Below, piece after piece: positions 40,395 to 51,468 of a DNA stretch of 64,000 nt. Origin of the DNA: Solwaraspora sp. WMMD406 (GTDB lineage Bacteria; Actinomycetota; Actinomycetes; Mycobacteriales; Micromonosporaceae); assembly GCF_029626025.1 (NCBI RefSeq), contig NZ_JARUBF010000001.1:4402001-4466000 (forward strand). Reading direction: 5' to 3'. The notes below the pieces were generated by a model. It saw only the letters and a list, made by a program, of their open reading frames with translations, ran no database searches and had not been told where the DNA came from. The first letter of the stretch is position 1; every line of letters starts with the position of its first letter. The position numbers and the translations under genes are program-made.

Positions 40395-41075
40395 TCAGCG
40401 GATCGACGGAACGTCCGGTTCGTCGACTGCCCCGTCGTCTGGCAGATAGGCGTGTTCGTCCAGCCGGCCGACGATCTGATCACCGGCGGCGGACCGGAAC
40501 GGTCCGTCGACGTCGCCGTCTTCGAAGGCGTCCGGGTCCAACGGGGTGTCCACCTCGTGCACCATGACCACGCCGTCGAGCGGTTCCAGTTCCGGGATGT
40601 CCAACGCGCCGAGGGACCCGTCACCGGCCTGGAGCAGCTCCAGCACCGCCTCCCCCACCCCGTCCACCGGCTCCACGGCCTCCCCCGACGGCGAGCCCTG
40701 TCGACGCGCGGCGTCGGCGATCCGGACCAGCGCGGCGACTGAGGGGACCCGGTAGTCGCGCCGCTGGCGGACACTGACCACCTGGGGGTGCGGGTCGTCC
40801 GGCTCCGCGCCGTCGACCCCACCGGCGCCCACCCCGAACCGTTCGTCCGCCTCCTGGGGGTCGATGGATTCGACATCCCAGGGAGTCACCTCGCCGAACG
40901 CGTCGAGCAGCAGTTCGTCGTAGGCGTACGAAGCGTTGTTCAACGCGACGTACGCCTGCCAGACGTCGTCGTCGTCGATGCGACCCTGCGCGGCCTTGAC
41001 CGTGGCCAGGTGGGCCCGGGCGGCCTGGAACACCTGCTCCAACGCGGCGTCGAGGGCGTTGTGCTCGTCGGACAT
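40395..41075 (-). CDS. Acidic conserved hypothetical protein
   Basis: A 226-residue acidic soluble protein. The N-terminal ~60 residues are helical (ALDAALEQVFQAARAHLATV; AYVALNNASYAYDELLLDAF) and the middle is YRVPSVAALVRIADAARRQG. No catalytic motif or membrane segment is visible. AAGGGA precedes the ATG. It is convergent with the DUF5703-like gene and downstream of the M20 peptidase on the same strand, with a ~95-base gap. Confidence 0.75.
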   Translation of the reverse strand: MSDEHNALDAALEQVFQAARAHLATVKAAQGRIDDDDVWQAYVALNNASYAYDELLLDAFGEVTPWDVESIDPQEADERFGVGAGGVDGAEPDDPHPQVVSVRQRRDYRVPSVAALVRIADAARRQGSPSGEAVEPVDGVGEAVLELLQAGDGSLGALDIPELEPLDGVVMVHEVDTPLDPDAFEDGDVDGPFRSAAGDQIVGRLDEHAYLPDDGAVDEPDVPSIR

Positions 41076-41170
41076 TCGGTGGGGTTCCCTTCACCGTCGA
41101 TACGGTCGGCGCTGCCCGGCGGCAGCGCCGACCGGTGGATGCCGTGGGTCGGCTGTGGTGTCTCGTCTGG

Positions 41171-42493
41171 TCAGCTCTGGCGCAGGAAGCGGTCGAGCAC
41201 TCGCACGCCGAACTGTAGCCCCTCCACCGGAACCCGCTCGTCGATGCCATGGAACAACGCGGAGAAATTCAGGTCGGCGGGCAGCCGTAGCGGGGTGAAG
41301 CCGAAGCAGCGGATCCCGAGTTGTTGGAACGCCTTGGCGTCGGTGCCGCCGGAAAGCATGTACGGCACCACGCGAGCGCCCGGATCCACGTACCGCAACG
41401 CGGCGGCCATCGCGTCGACCAACGGGCCGTCGAAGCTGGTCTCGATCGGCGGCTGCCGCTCCACGTGCTCGATCTCCACGTCCGGCCCGATCAGTTCCCG
41501 CAGCTGTTCCAGGAACTGCTGGTCCTGGCCGGGCAGGATACGGCAGTCGAGGGTGGCGCTGGCCCGGCTCGGAATGACGTTCTCCTTGTAGCCGGCGGCG
41601 AGCCTGGTCGGGTTGGCGGTGTTGCGGATCGTCGCGCCGATCATGTTCGCGACCGGCCCCAGCTTGGCGATGGTCAGCTCCGGGTCGTCCGGATCGAAGG
41701 TGATGCCGAGCAGTTCGGAGACCTCGGTCAGGAAGTCCCGTACGGTCGGGGTGACCACGACCGGGAACTGGTGTCGCCCGACCCGGGCGACCGCCTCGGA
41801 CAACGCGGTGATCGCGTTGTCGTCGTGCACCATGGATCCGTGTCCGGGCCGGCCCCTGGTGTGCAGGCGCAGCCAGTTGATGCCCTTTTCGGCGGTCTCG
41901 ATCAGGTACAACCGCAGATCGTCGCTGACGGTGTAGGAGAAGCCGCCGACCTCTCCGATGGCCTCGGTGCAGCCGTCGAACAGATCCCGGTGCCGGTCGA
42001 CCAGGTGGTGCGCGCCGTACCGGCCGCCGGCCTCCTCGTCGGCGGTGAAGGCGAGCACGATGTCCCGGGGCGGCCGGATCCCGGTGCGCTGCCAGTCGCG
42101 GACCACCGCCAGCACCATCGCGTCGAAGTCCTTCATGTCGATCGCCCCGCGACCCCAGAGGTAGCCGTCGTGTAGCTCACCGGCGAACGGGGGGAACGTC
42201 CACTCGGCGGCGTCGGCGGGCACCACGTCGAGGTGTCCGTGGACGAGCAGGGCACCGCGTCCGGGGTCGGTGCCGGGGATCCGGGCCACCAGGCTGGCCC
42301 GGCCGGGTGCCGACTCCACGATCTGGCTGTCGACCCCGACTTCGGCGAGTCGACCGGCGACGTACTCCGCGGCGAGGCGTTCCCCGGCGCTGGTGAGCGG
42401 GTCTCCGGTGTTGGTGGTGTCGATCCGCAACAGGTCACGGCAGATGGTGACGACCTCGTCCGTCGGTACGGGCGGCGCGGCGGGTGTGCTCAT
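41171..42493 (-). CDS. M20-family metallopeptidase/deacylase
   Basis: A 440-residue two-zinc amidohydrolase. The metal and catalytic residues lie in LLVHGHLDVVPA (H and D), GRGAIDMKDF (bridging Asp), AFTADEEAGG (Glu pair, general base) and MLSGGTDAKAF; a lid domain begins about GRPGHGSMVHDDNAIT. It resembles carboxypeptidase/dipeptidase members of the M20 group. Start: ATG at 42493 (MSTPAAPP) follows GAAGAA; an ATG four codons earlier is possible. The substrate is unknown. Confidence 0.9.
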   Translation of the reverse strand: MSTPAAPPVPTDEVVTICRDLLRIDTTNTGDPLTSAGERLAAEYVAGRLAEVGVDSQIVESAPGRASLVARIPGTDPGRGALLVHGHLDVVPADAAEWTFPPFAGELHDGYLWGRGAIDMKDFDAMVLAVVRDWQRTGIRPPRDIVLAFTADEEAGGRYGAHHLVDRHRDLFDGCTEAIGEVGGFSYTVSDDLRLYLIETAEKGINWLRLHTRGRPGHGSMVHDDNAITALSEAVARVGRHQFPVVVTPTVRDFLTEVSELLGITFDPDDPELTIAKLGPVANMIGATIRNTANPTRLAAGYKENVIPSRASATLDCRILPGQDQQFLEQLRELIGPDVEIEHVERQPPIETSFDGPLVDAMAAALRYVDPGARVVPYMLSGGTDAKAFQQLGIRCFGFTPLRLPADLNFSALFHGIDERVPVEGLQFGVRVLDRFLRQS

Positions 42494-42707
42494 GCGGTTC
42501 TTCATACCAGTACGGCCGGCCGTACCCCAGCCCCGCGTCGAGCCGGGCGGTGACTCGGGGGCACGCCGAACCGGGGCGGTGTCGCCGGATCGTCTGGTTT
42601 GACGAGTGCGTCCATCGGGTACCGCCCCACCGCCGGAGACGTCGGCGCGAACGCGCCGAGCGACGGCCGCGCCGGAGGCATCCGGCCACGCTGGTGAGGA
42701 GGCGGTC

Positions 42708-43481
42708 ATGTCGGTAGGGCTCCCCCCGATTCCGTCGCTGGGCGACGACCTGGACCCACGACACGACCCCGGCGGGCGCGACCTGATCGATCTGCTGACC
42801 GAGGAGCATCGCGCGATCGACCAGCTGTGCGCCGAGCTCACCGACGTCACCGACCCGCCCCGCCGGCGGGAGTTGTCCGAGGTGCTGGTGGCGACGGTCT
42901 CCCGGCATCTGTCGGGCGCGCAGCAGTACCTCTACCCGGCGGTCGAGGCCGCGCTCGCCGACGGTGCCGGTCTGGTGGCGGCGGCGATCGCCACCGACCG
43001 CGCGCTACGGTCGGCGATCGCCACACTGGACCAGGAAGGACCGGAGCACCCGACGGAAGCCGGTCCCGAGCCGGTGGACGCGGTCAGGGTCGAGCCGGGC
43101 GCGCCGTCTGCTCCCGGCGCGCCGGCGCCGGCGACCACGGCGGTGATCGAGGCGTGGCACCGGCATCGGCAGCTGGTCGCGACCCGGTTGCTGCCGTCGT
43201 TGCGCGAGGCCGCCACGCCGGAGGAGTTGATCCGGCTGGGCAACCGGGTGGAAATAGCCGAGGAGGCGGCACCGACCCGGCCACACCTGCACGCCCCGCT
43301 CAGCCCACCGTGGAACCGGGTGGTGGAGCCGGCGCTCGGAGTCGTGGACAAGGTGCGCGACGTGCTGGCCCGACGGACCACCTACGCGCAGGACCTGACC
43401 CCTCCCCGGGGTGCGTCGCCCACGGCTCCCGGTGGCACCGCGATCCGCGGACCGCAGCGAGGTCCTGCCGCCGAGGAGTGA
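42708..43481 (+). CDS. Hemerythrin-like HHE domain protein
   Basis: A 257-residue protein with an HHE-type helical bundle: LLTEEHRAIDQLCAEL, TVSRHLSGAQQYLYPAVEAA, then after a Pro/Ala linker VIEAWHRHRQLVATRLLPSL. These give spaced histidines suitable for a di-iron or haem site, although the canonical HxxxE second motif is replaced by HxxxAQ. The C-terminus is a disordered tail. GAGGAGG precedes the ATG. Possible roles are oxygen, nitric oxide or iron sensing. Confidence 0.8.
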   Translation: MSVGLPPIPSLGDDLDPRHDPGGRDLIDLLTEEHRAIDQLCAELTDVTDPPRRRELSEVLVATVSRHLSGAQQYLYPAVEAALADGAGLVAAAIATDRALRSAIATLDQEGPEHPTEAGPEPVDAVRVEPGAPSAPGAPAPATTAVIEAWHRHRQLVATRLLPSLREAATPEELIRLGNRVEIAEEAAPTRPHLHAPLSPPWNRVVEPALGVVDKVRDVLARRTTYAQDLTPPRGASPTAPGGTAIRGPQRGPAAEE

Positions 43482-43633
43482 GGGGACCGAGGCCGGTCAA
43501 TGCGAAACGATCACCGAAGGTTCGTTGCCGACGGCGGCGAGTAAGGTCGGCCTGTCCGTTCAGTTCCGTTTCATAATGATGTCGGAGAACGTTTCCCACA
43601 TCGAAGGTCTTCCCGTCGATCCCGTTCTGGTCC

Positions 43634-43639
43634 TACCGT
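43634..43639 (+). promoter_or_regulatory. Probable leaderless -10 element of the LysR gene
   Basis: TACCGT, six bases before the ATG; the region upstream (43560-43600) is locally AT-rich. Confidence 0.4.
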
Positions 43640-43645
43640 CACGTT

Positions 43646-44632
43646 ATGAACCTGGAGCTGCGGCACCTGCGGGTGGTCTGCGCCATCGCCGAGACGGGTA
43701 GCGTCACCAAGGCGGCCTCCATGTTAGGCCTCGCACAACCAGCACTCACCGCCCAGCTGCAGCGCATCGAGCGGACGTTGGGCGGCCCACTGTTCGAACG
43801 CGACCGCCGGGGTGCCCGTCCGACGGCCCTGGGTGAGCTGGTCCTGGCCAGGGCCAGGGTGCTGTTGCCGGCGATGAAGGGCCTGCAGGACGAAGCGGCC
43901 CGGCTCGCCGGCACGGGCAGCGTGATGAGCCGGTTCCGGCTCGGCGGGGTGAACAGCCCCATCCTCGGGGGTCTGGTGCACCGGCTCGCCGCCGACCAAC
44001 CACAGGCACAAATCAGCACCTACGCCTCCTGGTACGTCGACGAACTCGCCCAGATGGTGCTCGGCGGCCGGCTCGACTACGCGCTCACCGGCGTCTGCGG
44101 TGACGCGACGCCGTCAGCGGAGTTCGGACTCGCCTGGCGGCCGGTGGCGGTCGACGCGATCTTCGTCCTGTTGCCGGAGGGGCATCCGATGGCGCAGCAC
44201 CGCGAGGTGGAACTCGGCATGCTCGCCGACGAACAGTGGGTCGCCGCGCCCGGGGACGGCTGCTTCGGCGACTGCTTCGCCGCCGCCTGCGCCCGATCAG
44301 GCTTCACTCCCCGCAAGATGTACGAAACCGACATCCGCGGGTGCGTCGACCTGGTCGAGTCCGGGGAGGCGGTCGCCCTGTGCCAAGCTACCTTCCGCCC
44401 GATCAGCGGGTTGGTGACCCGCCCCTTGGCCGGCGCGCCACTGCGGTGGCGGCTGTTGCTCGGTTGGCATCCCGACGCACCGGCGGCCACCCTCGCCGAC
44501 CGGGTGTTCGACCACGCCGCCGCCGCCTACACCGACTCACTGGCCCGCAATCCGCAGTACCTGGGGTGGCTGGATCACAACCCCGGCTTCGGCGCGCAGA
44601 CCAGGACCAGGACCGACATCACGCCCACCTGA
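43646..44632 (+). CDS. LysR-family transcriptional regulator
   Basis: A 328-residue regulator. The N-terminal winged helix runs from LELRHLRVVCAIAETGSVTKAASMLG through ALTAQLQRIERTLGGPLFERDRRG, and the C-terminal two-lobe effector domain contains RFRLGGVNSPILGGLV and the Cys-containing GCFGDCFAAACARSG. The target is not divergent as is usual for LysR genes; the secreted protease follows on the same strand, 244 bases away, and is one possible target. Confidence 0.92.
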   Translation: MNLELRHLRVVCAIAETGSVTKAASMLGLAQPALTAQLQRIERTLGGPLFERDRRGARPTALGELVLARARVLLPAMKGLQDEAARLAGTGSVMSRFRLGGVNSPILGGLVHRLAADQPQAQISTYASWYVDELAQMVLGGRLDYALTGVCGDATPSAEFGLAWRPVAVDAIFVLLPEGHPMAQHREVELGMLADEQWVAAPGDGCFGDCFAAACARSGFTPRKMYETDIRGCVDLVESGEAVALCQATFRPISGLVTRPLAGAPLRWRLLLGWHPDAPAATLADRVFDHAAAAYTDSLARNPQYLGWLDHNPGFGAQTRTRTDITPT

Positions 44633-44654
44633 GTCTGTCGATGTGACGGTATGA

Positions 44655-46370
<1,716 letters not shown>

Positions 46371-46384
46371 CGGCACCAGCGGAT

Positions 46385-46420
46385 GCCGCCGGTGGTGCCC
46401 GGTCGGGTACCACCGGCGGC
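46385..46420. terminator. Terminator between convergent protease and DUF3140 genes
   Basis: Perfect 12-bp arms (46385-46396 and 46409-46420), with the loop itself able to form a further CCCG/CGGG pairing. It lies 15 bases after the protease stop. Confidence 0.7.
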
Positions 46421-46485
46421 GGCGTCGGGCGGCGGCGGCGTCGTCGGGCCGGCCGCACGGCGGGCACGAGGCCGTACCACCGCGG

Positions 46486-46863
46486 TCACCCGGCGGTGTC
46501 GACCCCGCTGTCCCGCAGTGGATCGTGGCCCAGGTCCAGCAGCGCGTGCCGCCACTGGTCGTCGCTGGCGCCGCGCGCCGGCCGTCGCCGGCGCAGGGTC
46601 CGGATCTGGTCGACGACCTCGGCCATGATCCGTCGATCGGCGTCGGTCAGGTCGACCCGGCGCTTGCCCAGCACGGCGAGCACCGCGCCGCCGGGCTGCG
46701 GCAGCTCGACCCCGACGCCCTCGCCGGTGCCGGCGTAGGCGACCTCACCCGACGCCTCGGTCAGCAGCCAGTCGCGCAGCTGTTCGGACGTCATGTTGAC
46801 GCAGGAGTGGAAGTCGTTCCACAACGTGTCGACGTCGGTGTCCGTCCGCCGGTGTGCGGCCAT
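46486..46863 (-). CDS. DUF3140-family protein
   Basis: A 125-residue protein with WNDFHSCVNMTSEQLRDWLL near the start, LGKRRVDLTDADRRIMAEVV in the middle and WRHALLDLGHDPLR at the end, which fit the DUF3140 family. It is probably DNA- or nucleotide-associated, but no function is known. GAGAGGA precedes the ATG. It lies 36 bases after the ClpC-like gene on the same strand and so may be co-transcribed. Confidence 0.85.
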   Translation of the reverse strand: MAAHRRTDTDVDTLWNDFHSCVNMTSEQLRDWLLTEASGEVAYAGTGEGVGVELPQPGGAVLAVLGKRRVDLTDADRRIMAEVVDQIRTLRRRRPARGASDDQWRHALLDLGHDPLRDSGVDTAG

Positions 46864-46899
46864 GGCGCAGTCCTCTCCAGATCGTCCAACGGGCGCGGG

Positions 46900-49449
46900 T
46901 CATCGTCCGGCCGTGGCGGCGGCCGGGCTGCGGTCGGCGGCACGGCCGCCGCTCACGTCGAAGTGCAGTCCCCCGTCCCGTACGTCGATGACGACCTGCT
47001 GTCCGCCGCGCAGACCGCCGTCCAGCAACATCCGTGACAGCTGGTTGTCGACCTCGCGGGCGATGGTGCGTCGCATCGGTCGCGCGCCGAACTCCGGCTG
47101 GTAGCCGACTTCGGCGATCCAGTCCGCCGCCGCATCGGTGATCTCGATGGTGATGTCCTGGGCATGCAACCGACGGCGGGTCTCCTCCAGGAGCAGGTCG
47201 GTGATCTGCCGCAACTGGGCGGCGGCCAGCTGCCGGAAGATGATGATCTCGTCGATCCGGTTGAGAAACTCCGGCCGGAAGTCGTCCTGCAGCCGGCGCA
47301 ACAGCCGCTGGCGCAGGTCGTCGTCGGCGCTGTCCGCACCGCCGGCGCCGAACCCGACGCTGCGCCCACCACCGGTGATCAGCTCCGATCCCAGGTTGCT
47401 CGTCATGATCAGGACGATGTTGCGGAAGTTGACCACCCGACCCTGACTGTCGGTGAGTCGACCTTCGTCGATGAGCTGCAACAGGATGTTGAACACGTCC
47501 GGATGGGCTTTCTCGATCTCGTCGAGCAACACCACCGCGTACGGACGCCGGCGGACCGCCTCGGTCAGCTGCCCGGCCTCCTCGTAGCCGACGTAGCCCG
47601 GCGGGGCGCCGACCAGCCGGCTGACCGTGTGCCGCTCCTGGAACTCGCTCATGTCCAGCCGGATCATCCGATCGGCGTCGCCGAACAGCGCGGCGGCCAG
47701 CGCCCGCGCCAGCTCGGTCTTGCCCACCCCGGTGGGTCCCAGGAACAGGAAGCTGCCGACCGGACGGTCCGGGTCACCGAGACCGGCCCGGGAGCGGCGG
47801 ACCGCCTCGGCGACCGCGGTCACCGCGTCGTCCTGGCCGACCACCCGCTGGTGCAGCTCCCCTTCGAGCCGCAACAGGCGTTCCCGTTCCTCCTCGGTGA
47901 GCTGACTGACCGGGATCCCGGTGGCCCGGGACACCACCTCGGCGATCTCCTCGACGCTGACCTGCGGTACCGACGAACCGTCCGGGCTGCGGGCCGCGTC
48001 GATCCGCCCCTGCACCTCGGCCAGCTCGTCACGGAGCTGACAGGCCCGCTCGTACCGCTCGTCGGCGACCGCCTGGGCCTTGTCCCGGTGCAGTTGCTCC
48101 AGCTGGCGCTCCAGCTCCCGTACGTCCGCGGCCGGGGTACGGGTCCGCAGCCGGACCCGGGCGCCCGCCTGATCGATCAGGTCGATCGCCTTGTCCGGCA
48201 GGAACCGGTCGCTGACGTACCGGTCGGCCAGCTCGGCCGCCGCCACCAGCGCGTCGTCGGTGAACCGCACCTGGTGGTGCGCCTCGTAGCGGTCCCGAAG
48301 GCCCCGCAGGATCGCTACGGTGTCCTCGACGGTGGGTTCGGGAACCAGCACCGGTTGGAACCGACGGGCCAACGCGGCGTCCTTCTCGATGTTGCGCCGA
48401 TACTCGTCCAGTGTGGTGGCACCGACCACGCGCAGTTGGCCACGGGCCAGTGCCGGTTTCACCATGTTGCTGGCGTCCATCGATCCCTCGCTGCCCCCAC
48501 CACCCGCCCCGACCAGGGTGTGCAGTTCGTCGAGGAACACCACCAGATCGTCGCCGTGGTTACGGATCTCGTCGATGACCTTCTTGAGCCGCTCCTCGAA
48601 GTCGCCCCGGTAGCGGGTCCCGGCGACCAGACCGGCGAGGTCGAGCTGCACTACCCGCTTTCCGGCCAGGGTCTGTGGCACGTCTCCGTCGACGATCCGC
48701 TGGGCCAGCCCTTCGACGATCGCGGTCTTGCCGACGCCGGCCTCGCCGATCAGCACCGGGTTGTTCTTGGTCCGCCGGGACAGGATCTCCACGGCCTGTT
48801 CGATCTCCTCGCCCCGTCCGACGACCGGATCGATGGCTCCTTCCCGGGCCAACTCGGTCAGATCAAGACCGTACTGGTCCAAAGTGGGCGTGCCGTGGTC
48901 CGGACGCGGCTGCGGCGCACCGCCCCGTTCGGCACTGGCGTTCTGCAGGGACCGAGGTTCGACGTGGCCGGCCGCCAGCATCCGACCCGCCGCCGACTCC
49001 GGGTTGACCGCCAACGCCATCAACACGTGCTCGGGACCGATGTAGGTGGCCCCGGTGGCACGGGACAGCTGGTGGGCGTCCAACAGCGCACGCTTGGCTG
49101 CCGGGGTCAACGACAGATTGGGCGGCACCTCGCCACGGCTGGCGGCGGGTCCGCCCAACTCGGCGAGCAGACCGTCCGGGTCGGCACCGGCCCGCCGGAC
49201 CAACTCGCGCAGCGGCTGGCGTTGCAGCGCCGCCCAGAGCAGATGGTCGGTGTCCAGATCACTGGTGCCGGACTGGGCGGCACGCCGCGCCGCCGCGGTG
49301 AGCAGGTCCCGCGCGTCCGCGCTCATCAACCGGGTGATGTCGACCCGGTGCACAGGCATTCGTGGTTCCCCGCCGGAGAGGAACCGGGCCAGCAGGTCCT
49401 CCCAGGGGTCGGTACCCAGCCCACCCGGCCCGTACGGTCCGTCGCTCAT
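46900..49449 (-). CDS. ClpC-like AAA+ chaperone
   Basis: An 849-residue Clp/Hsp100 protein. The N-domain is divergent and preceded by a Gly-rich extension ([20 protein letters not shown]). Two AAA modules have Walker A GEAGVGKT (235-242) and GPTGVGKT, with [14 protein letters not shown] and [14 protein letters not shown] as Walker B. The middle region is short with a UVR-like [18 protein letters not shown], so it is ClpC-type, not Clp[11 protein letters not shown] in the second module is placed where ClpC proteins carry the hydrophobic ClpP-docking loop. Likely a second, stress-type ClpC paralogue. Confidence 0.92.
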   Translation of the reverse strand: MSDGPYGPGGLGTDPWEDLLARFLSGGEPRMPVHRVDITRLMSADARDLLTAAARRAAQSGTSDLDTDHLLWAALQRQPLRELVRRAGADPDGLLAELGGPAASRGEVPPNLSLTPAAKRALLDAHQLSRATGATYIGPEHVLMALAVNPESAAGRMLAAGHVEPRSLQNASAERGGAPQPRPDHGTPTLDQYGLDLTELAREGAIDPVVGRGEEIEQAVEILSRRTKNNPVLIGEAGVGKTAIVEGLAQRIVDGDVPQTLAGKRVVQLDLAGLVAGTRYRGDFEERLKKVIDEIRNHGDDLVVFLDELHTLVGAGGGGSEGSMDASNMVKPALARGQLRVVGATTLDEYRRNIEKDAALARRFQPVLVPEPTVEDTVAILRGLRDRYEAHHQVRFTDDALVAAAELADRYVSDRFLPDKAIDLIDQAGARVRLRTRTPAADVRELERQLEQLHRDKAQAVADERYERACQLRDELAEVQGRIDAARSPDGSSVPQVSVEEIAEVVSRATGIPVSQLTEEERERLLRLEGELHQRVVGQDDAVTAVAEAVRRSRAGLGDPDRPVGSFLFLGPTGVGKTELARALAAALFGDADRMIRLDMSEFQERHTVSRLVGAPPGYVGYEEAGQLTEAVRRRPYAVVLLDEIEKAHPDVFNILLQLIDEGRLTDSQGRVVNFRNIVLIMTSNLGSELITGGGRSVGFGAGGADSADDDLRQRLLRRLQDDFRPEFLNRIDEIIIFRQLAAAQLRQITDLLLEETRRRLHAQDITIEITDAAADWIAEVGYQPEFGARPMRRTIAREVDNQLSRMLLDGGLRGGQQVVIDVRDGGLHFDVSGGRAADRSPAAATAGR

Positions 49450-49600
49450 GGTTGTGCCCCTTCGCCCGGGCCGCCCACCGGTGACCCGGCCGGTGGCTAC
49501 CCGGGCGGACCCGACACAAACGTGCCGGCGGACGGCGGGTCCGGTACGGCACGCTTGCCGTTACCGATCAGTGCGCGGACGTGAGCGCACGATCAGCAGT

Positions 49601-50273
49601 TCACCGTTGCCGATCAACAGTCCTCGTCTGACCCGCGTGAGCGGCGCGAGGTTGACGCTTCACAGCCAGCAGCCCCGCAAGCGGGGTCTCACAGTCGGCT
49701 CCACGTCCGTTTAGAGTCTCCGGGCCACTCCCGGCGACCACCAGTTCGGCGAGGTTCCGTGCGGCGTTCTCATCCCGGTCGAGGGCCATGCCGCACGTCT
49801 CGCAGGCGTAGATCCGGACTCGCAGCGGCAGCTTGGCTTTCACCGCGCCGCAGCCCGAACAGGTTTTCGATGACGGGTACCAGCGGTCGGCCGTGACCAG
49901 CCGGCCACCGTTCCAGGTGGTTTTGTAGGTGAACTGGCGGCGGATCTCCCCGAAACCGGCGTCGCTGACCGCGCGGGCCAAGCTCCGGTTGCGGACCATA
50001 CCGGCCACGTTCAGATCCTCCACCACGACGGTGCCGTACTCGCGGGTCAGCCGGTTGGTCAGTTTGTGGATGCCGTCCCGGCGCAGGTTGGTGACCCGGT
50101 GATGCGTCCTGCCACGCGCCCGGTTGGCTCGCTCCCACCGTTTCGACGCCCGCTGACCGGTGCGTCGGTCCGGGCCAGCCTTGCGCGACGCCCGCGCGGG
50201 AGAGTCGCCGTAGCTTCCGTAACGCCGCCGCGAGGTGACGCGGGTTGTCGACCACCTCACCGGTGGACAACAC
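49601..50273 (-). pseudogene. TnpB remnant lacking its N-terminal half
   Basis: The remnant begins VLSTGEVVDNPRHLAAALRKL in frame with the recombinase, then shifts frame near 50191-50200 (an extra G in a CCCGCGCGGG run) and continues ASRKAGPDRRTGQRASKRWE to the end. RuvC-II Glu (VVVEDLNVAGMVRN), the zinc finger (TCSGCGAVK...CETCGMA) and RuvC-III Asp (DRDENAARNLA) remain. Missing are the N-terminal guide-binding region and the RuvC-I Asp normally just before LAVLSTGE. It cannot be an active nuclease. The final ~30 codons overlap the usual site of the guide RNA scaffold. Confidence 0.88.
49673..49686 (-). ncRNA. Possible remnant of the TnpB-associated omega RNA hairpin
   Basis: CCCCGC-AA-GCGGGG forms a perfect 6-bp hairpin inside the last codons of the TnpB remnant, the region from which omega/reRNA scaffolds of such elements are transcribed. 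Assignment rests on position only. Confidence 0.35.
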
Positions 50274-50807
50274 CCGGTCGGCCGCGGCACGCCGGCCATA
50301 CAGGCGGGCACACAGACTGGTCAGGATCTCCGTCATGTCGCGCACCAGATCGTCGTCGACCTCGCCCGGGTCGGCTACGGGCAGCCGGCGGCCATGGGCG
50401 GCCAGCGACGCTTCGACATACTCGGCACCGAAGCGCGCAAACCGGTCTCGGTGCTCGACCACGATCGTTGTGACAGCCGGGTCAGCGAGCAACGCCAGGA
50501 ACTTCTTTCGTTTCCCGTTCAGCGCGGACCCGACCTCGGTGACGACGCGGCCGACGGAAAGACCCTGCCTGGTCGCCCATTCTGTAACCCGTGCGACTTG
50601 CCGGTCCAGGTCGGCGCGCTGGTCGGCCGACGAGACGCGGGCGTACACCACGATGGACCCGGCCGGGCCGGCGGACGCGGCGGTGTCGACCATGATCGTG
50701 CCGGATGGCAGCTTGCGGACGGGTACTGGCATGGTCCCCTCACGGACCCACCGGTACGCGGTCTGCGGGTGCACGCCGTTGCGGCGCGCCCATTCGGCAA
50801 GCTTCAC
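50274..50807 (-). pseudogene. IS607-type serine recombinase (TnpA) fused to TnpB
   Basis: About 178 residues. A MerR-like helix-turn-helix (MKLAEWARRNGVHPQTAYRW) is followed by the serine-recombinase domain with nucleophile Ser in VVYARVSSADQRADLDRQ and the EHRDRFARFGAEYVE segment. It keeps the catalytic core to LTSLCARLYGRRAAADR but then runs in frame into TnpB, losing its own last residues and stop. GTG start. The catalytic half looks intact, so residual strand-exchange activity cannot be excluded. Confidence 0.82.
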
Positions 50808-50823
50808 AACTCGATGCTAGAAC

Positions 50824-50848
50824 TCACGTTCGCTCACGTTCGCTCACG
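50824..50848. repeat. Tandem TCACGTTCGC repeat at the IS boundary
   Basis: Two perfect 10-bp copies followed by TCACG, between the recombinase start and the NYN gene start. Probably a recombinase-binding site at the element end. Confidence 0.6.
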
Positions 50849-50872
50849 AAACCAGCTACAGATCGGAACCCC

Positions 50873-51262
50873 ATGCGGACCCTGGTGATCGTGGATGGCG
50901 CGAACGTGGTCGGTTCGCGGCCGGACGGGTGGTGGCGCGACCGCCACGGCGCCGCCGTTCGGCTGCGCGACCAACTGGTGGCGGTGGCCCTGCGAGGGCT
51001 GCCGGACGTCCCGCCACCGGTCGAGGTGGTGCTGGTCGTGGAGGGAGCGGCTCGGGGGGTGCCGTCGGTGCCGGAGGTCCGGGTCGCCGCCGCGCCCGCC
51101 TCGGGTGACGACCTGATCGTCCGGCTTGTGACCGAGCAGCAGACCGCCGACCCGGAGACCTTCGACGCCGTGGTGGTGGTGACGGCGGATCGGCAGCTGC
51201 GCGAGCGGGTACGCCGGTGGGGAGCACAGGTACGTGGCCCGCGCTGGCTGACCCAGCCCTGA
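50873..51262 (+). CDS. NYN/YacP-like RNase domain protein
   Basis: A 129-residue single-domain protein of the NYN (PIN-like) nuclease fold: LVIVDGANVVGSRPDGWWRDR at the N-terminus carries the first acidic residues, GDDLIVRLV the central Asp pair, and FDAVVVVTADRQLRERV the last. These acidic residues would bind metal for RNA cleavage. There is no good ribosome binding site before the ATG. The IS element ends ~40-65 bases upstream, so its native promoter may have been replaced. Confidence 0.87.
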   Translation: MRTLVIVDGANVVGSRPDGWWRDRHGAAVRLRDQLVAVALRGLPDVPPPVEVVLVVEGAARGVPSVPEVRVAAAPASGDDLIVRLVTEQQTADPETFDAVVVVTADRQLRERVRRWGAQVRGPRWLTQP

Positions 51263-51468
51263 TGCCCGACGAGCTGTCGGACATCTGACCGGTATTCAGA
51301 CTGAAGACCTGATTCGCGGTACGCCGTTGCGCAGCTCACGTTGCCACCGGTCGCTATGGTGGCGGCACCGAACCGCCGGCCCGTCCGCGACAACAGACAG
51401 CCGGGCAGCAATCGCCCACCGGCGGTAAGCTCTAATAGAGCCTTCATCCCCTCGAGGAGGTTTCACCC
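51263..51468. promoter_or_regulatory. Promoter region of the FtsK-like operon
   Basis: About 200 bases with no gene. GCCACC-(9)-GGTGGC is a 6-bp dyad near 51343-51363, and CTCTAATAGAG (51430-51440) contains a TAATAG that may be the -10. GAGGAGG at 51454-51460 is the ribosome binding site of the first gene. Confidence 0.4.

Larger units (their letters stand above)
49601..50807 (-). mobile_element. Decayed IS607-type insertion sequence
   Basis: A serine-recombinase TnpA gene is joined directly to the second half of a TnpB gene, with a frameshift after the junction. The element is bounded by the clpC-like gene and the NYN-domain gene. Exact ends are not certain because IS607 elements lack terminal inverted repeats and target duplications. 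Tandem TCACGTTCGC copies at 50824-50848 may belong to its end. Confidence 0.85.

Noticed and set aside
46900-49449. ClpB disaggregase
   Set aside because: The long coiled-coil middle domain of ClpB is missing, and a short UVR-like linker plus a VGF motif favour ClpC type.
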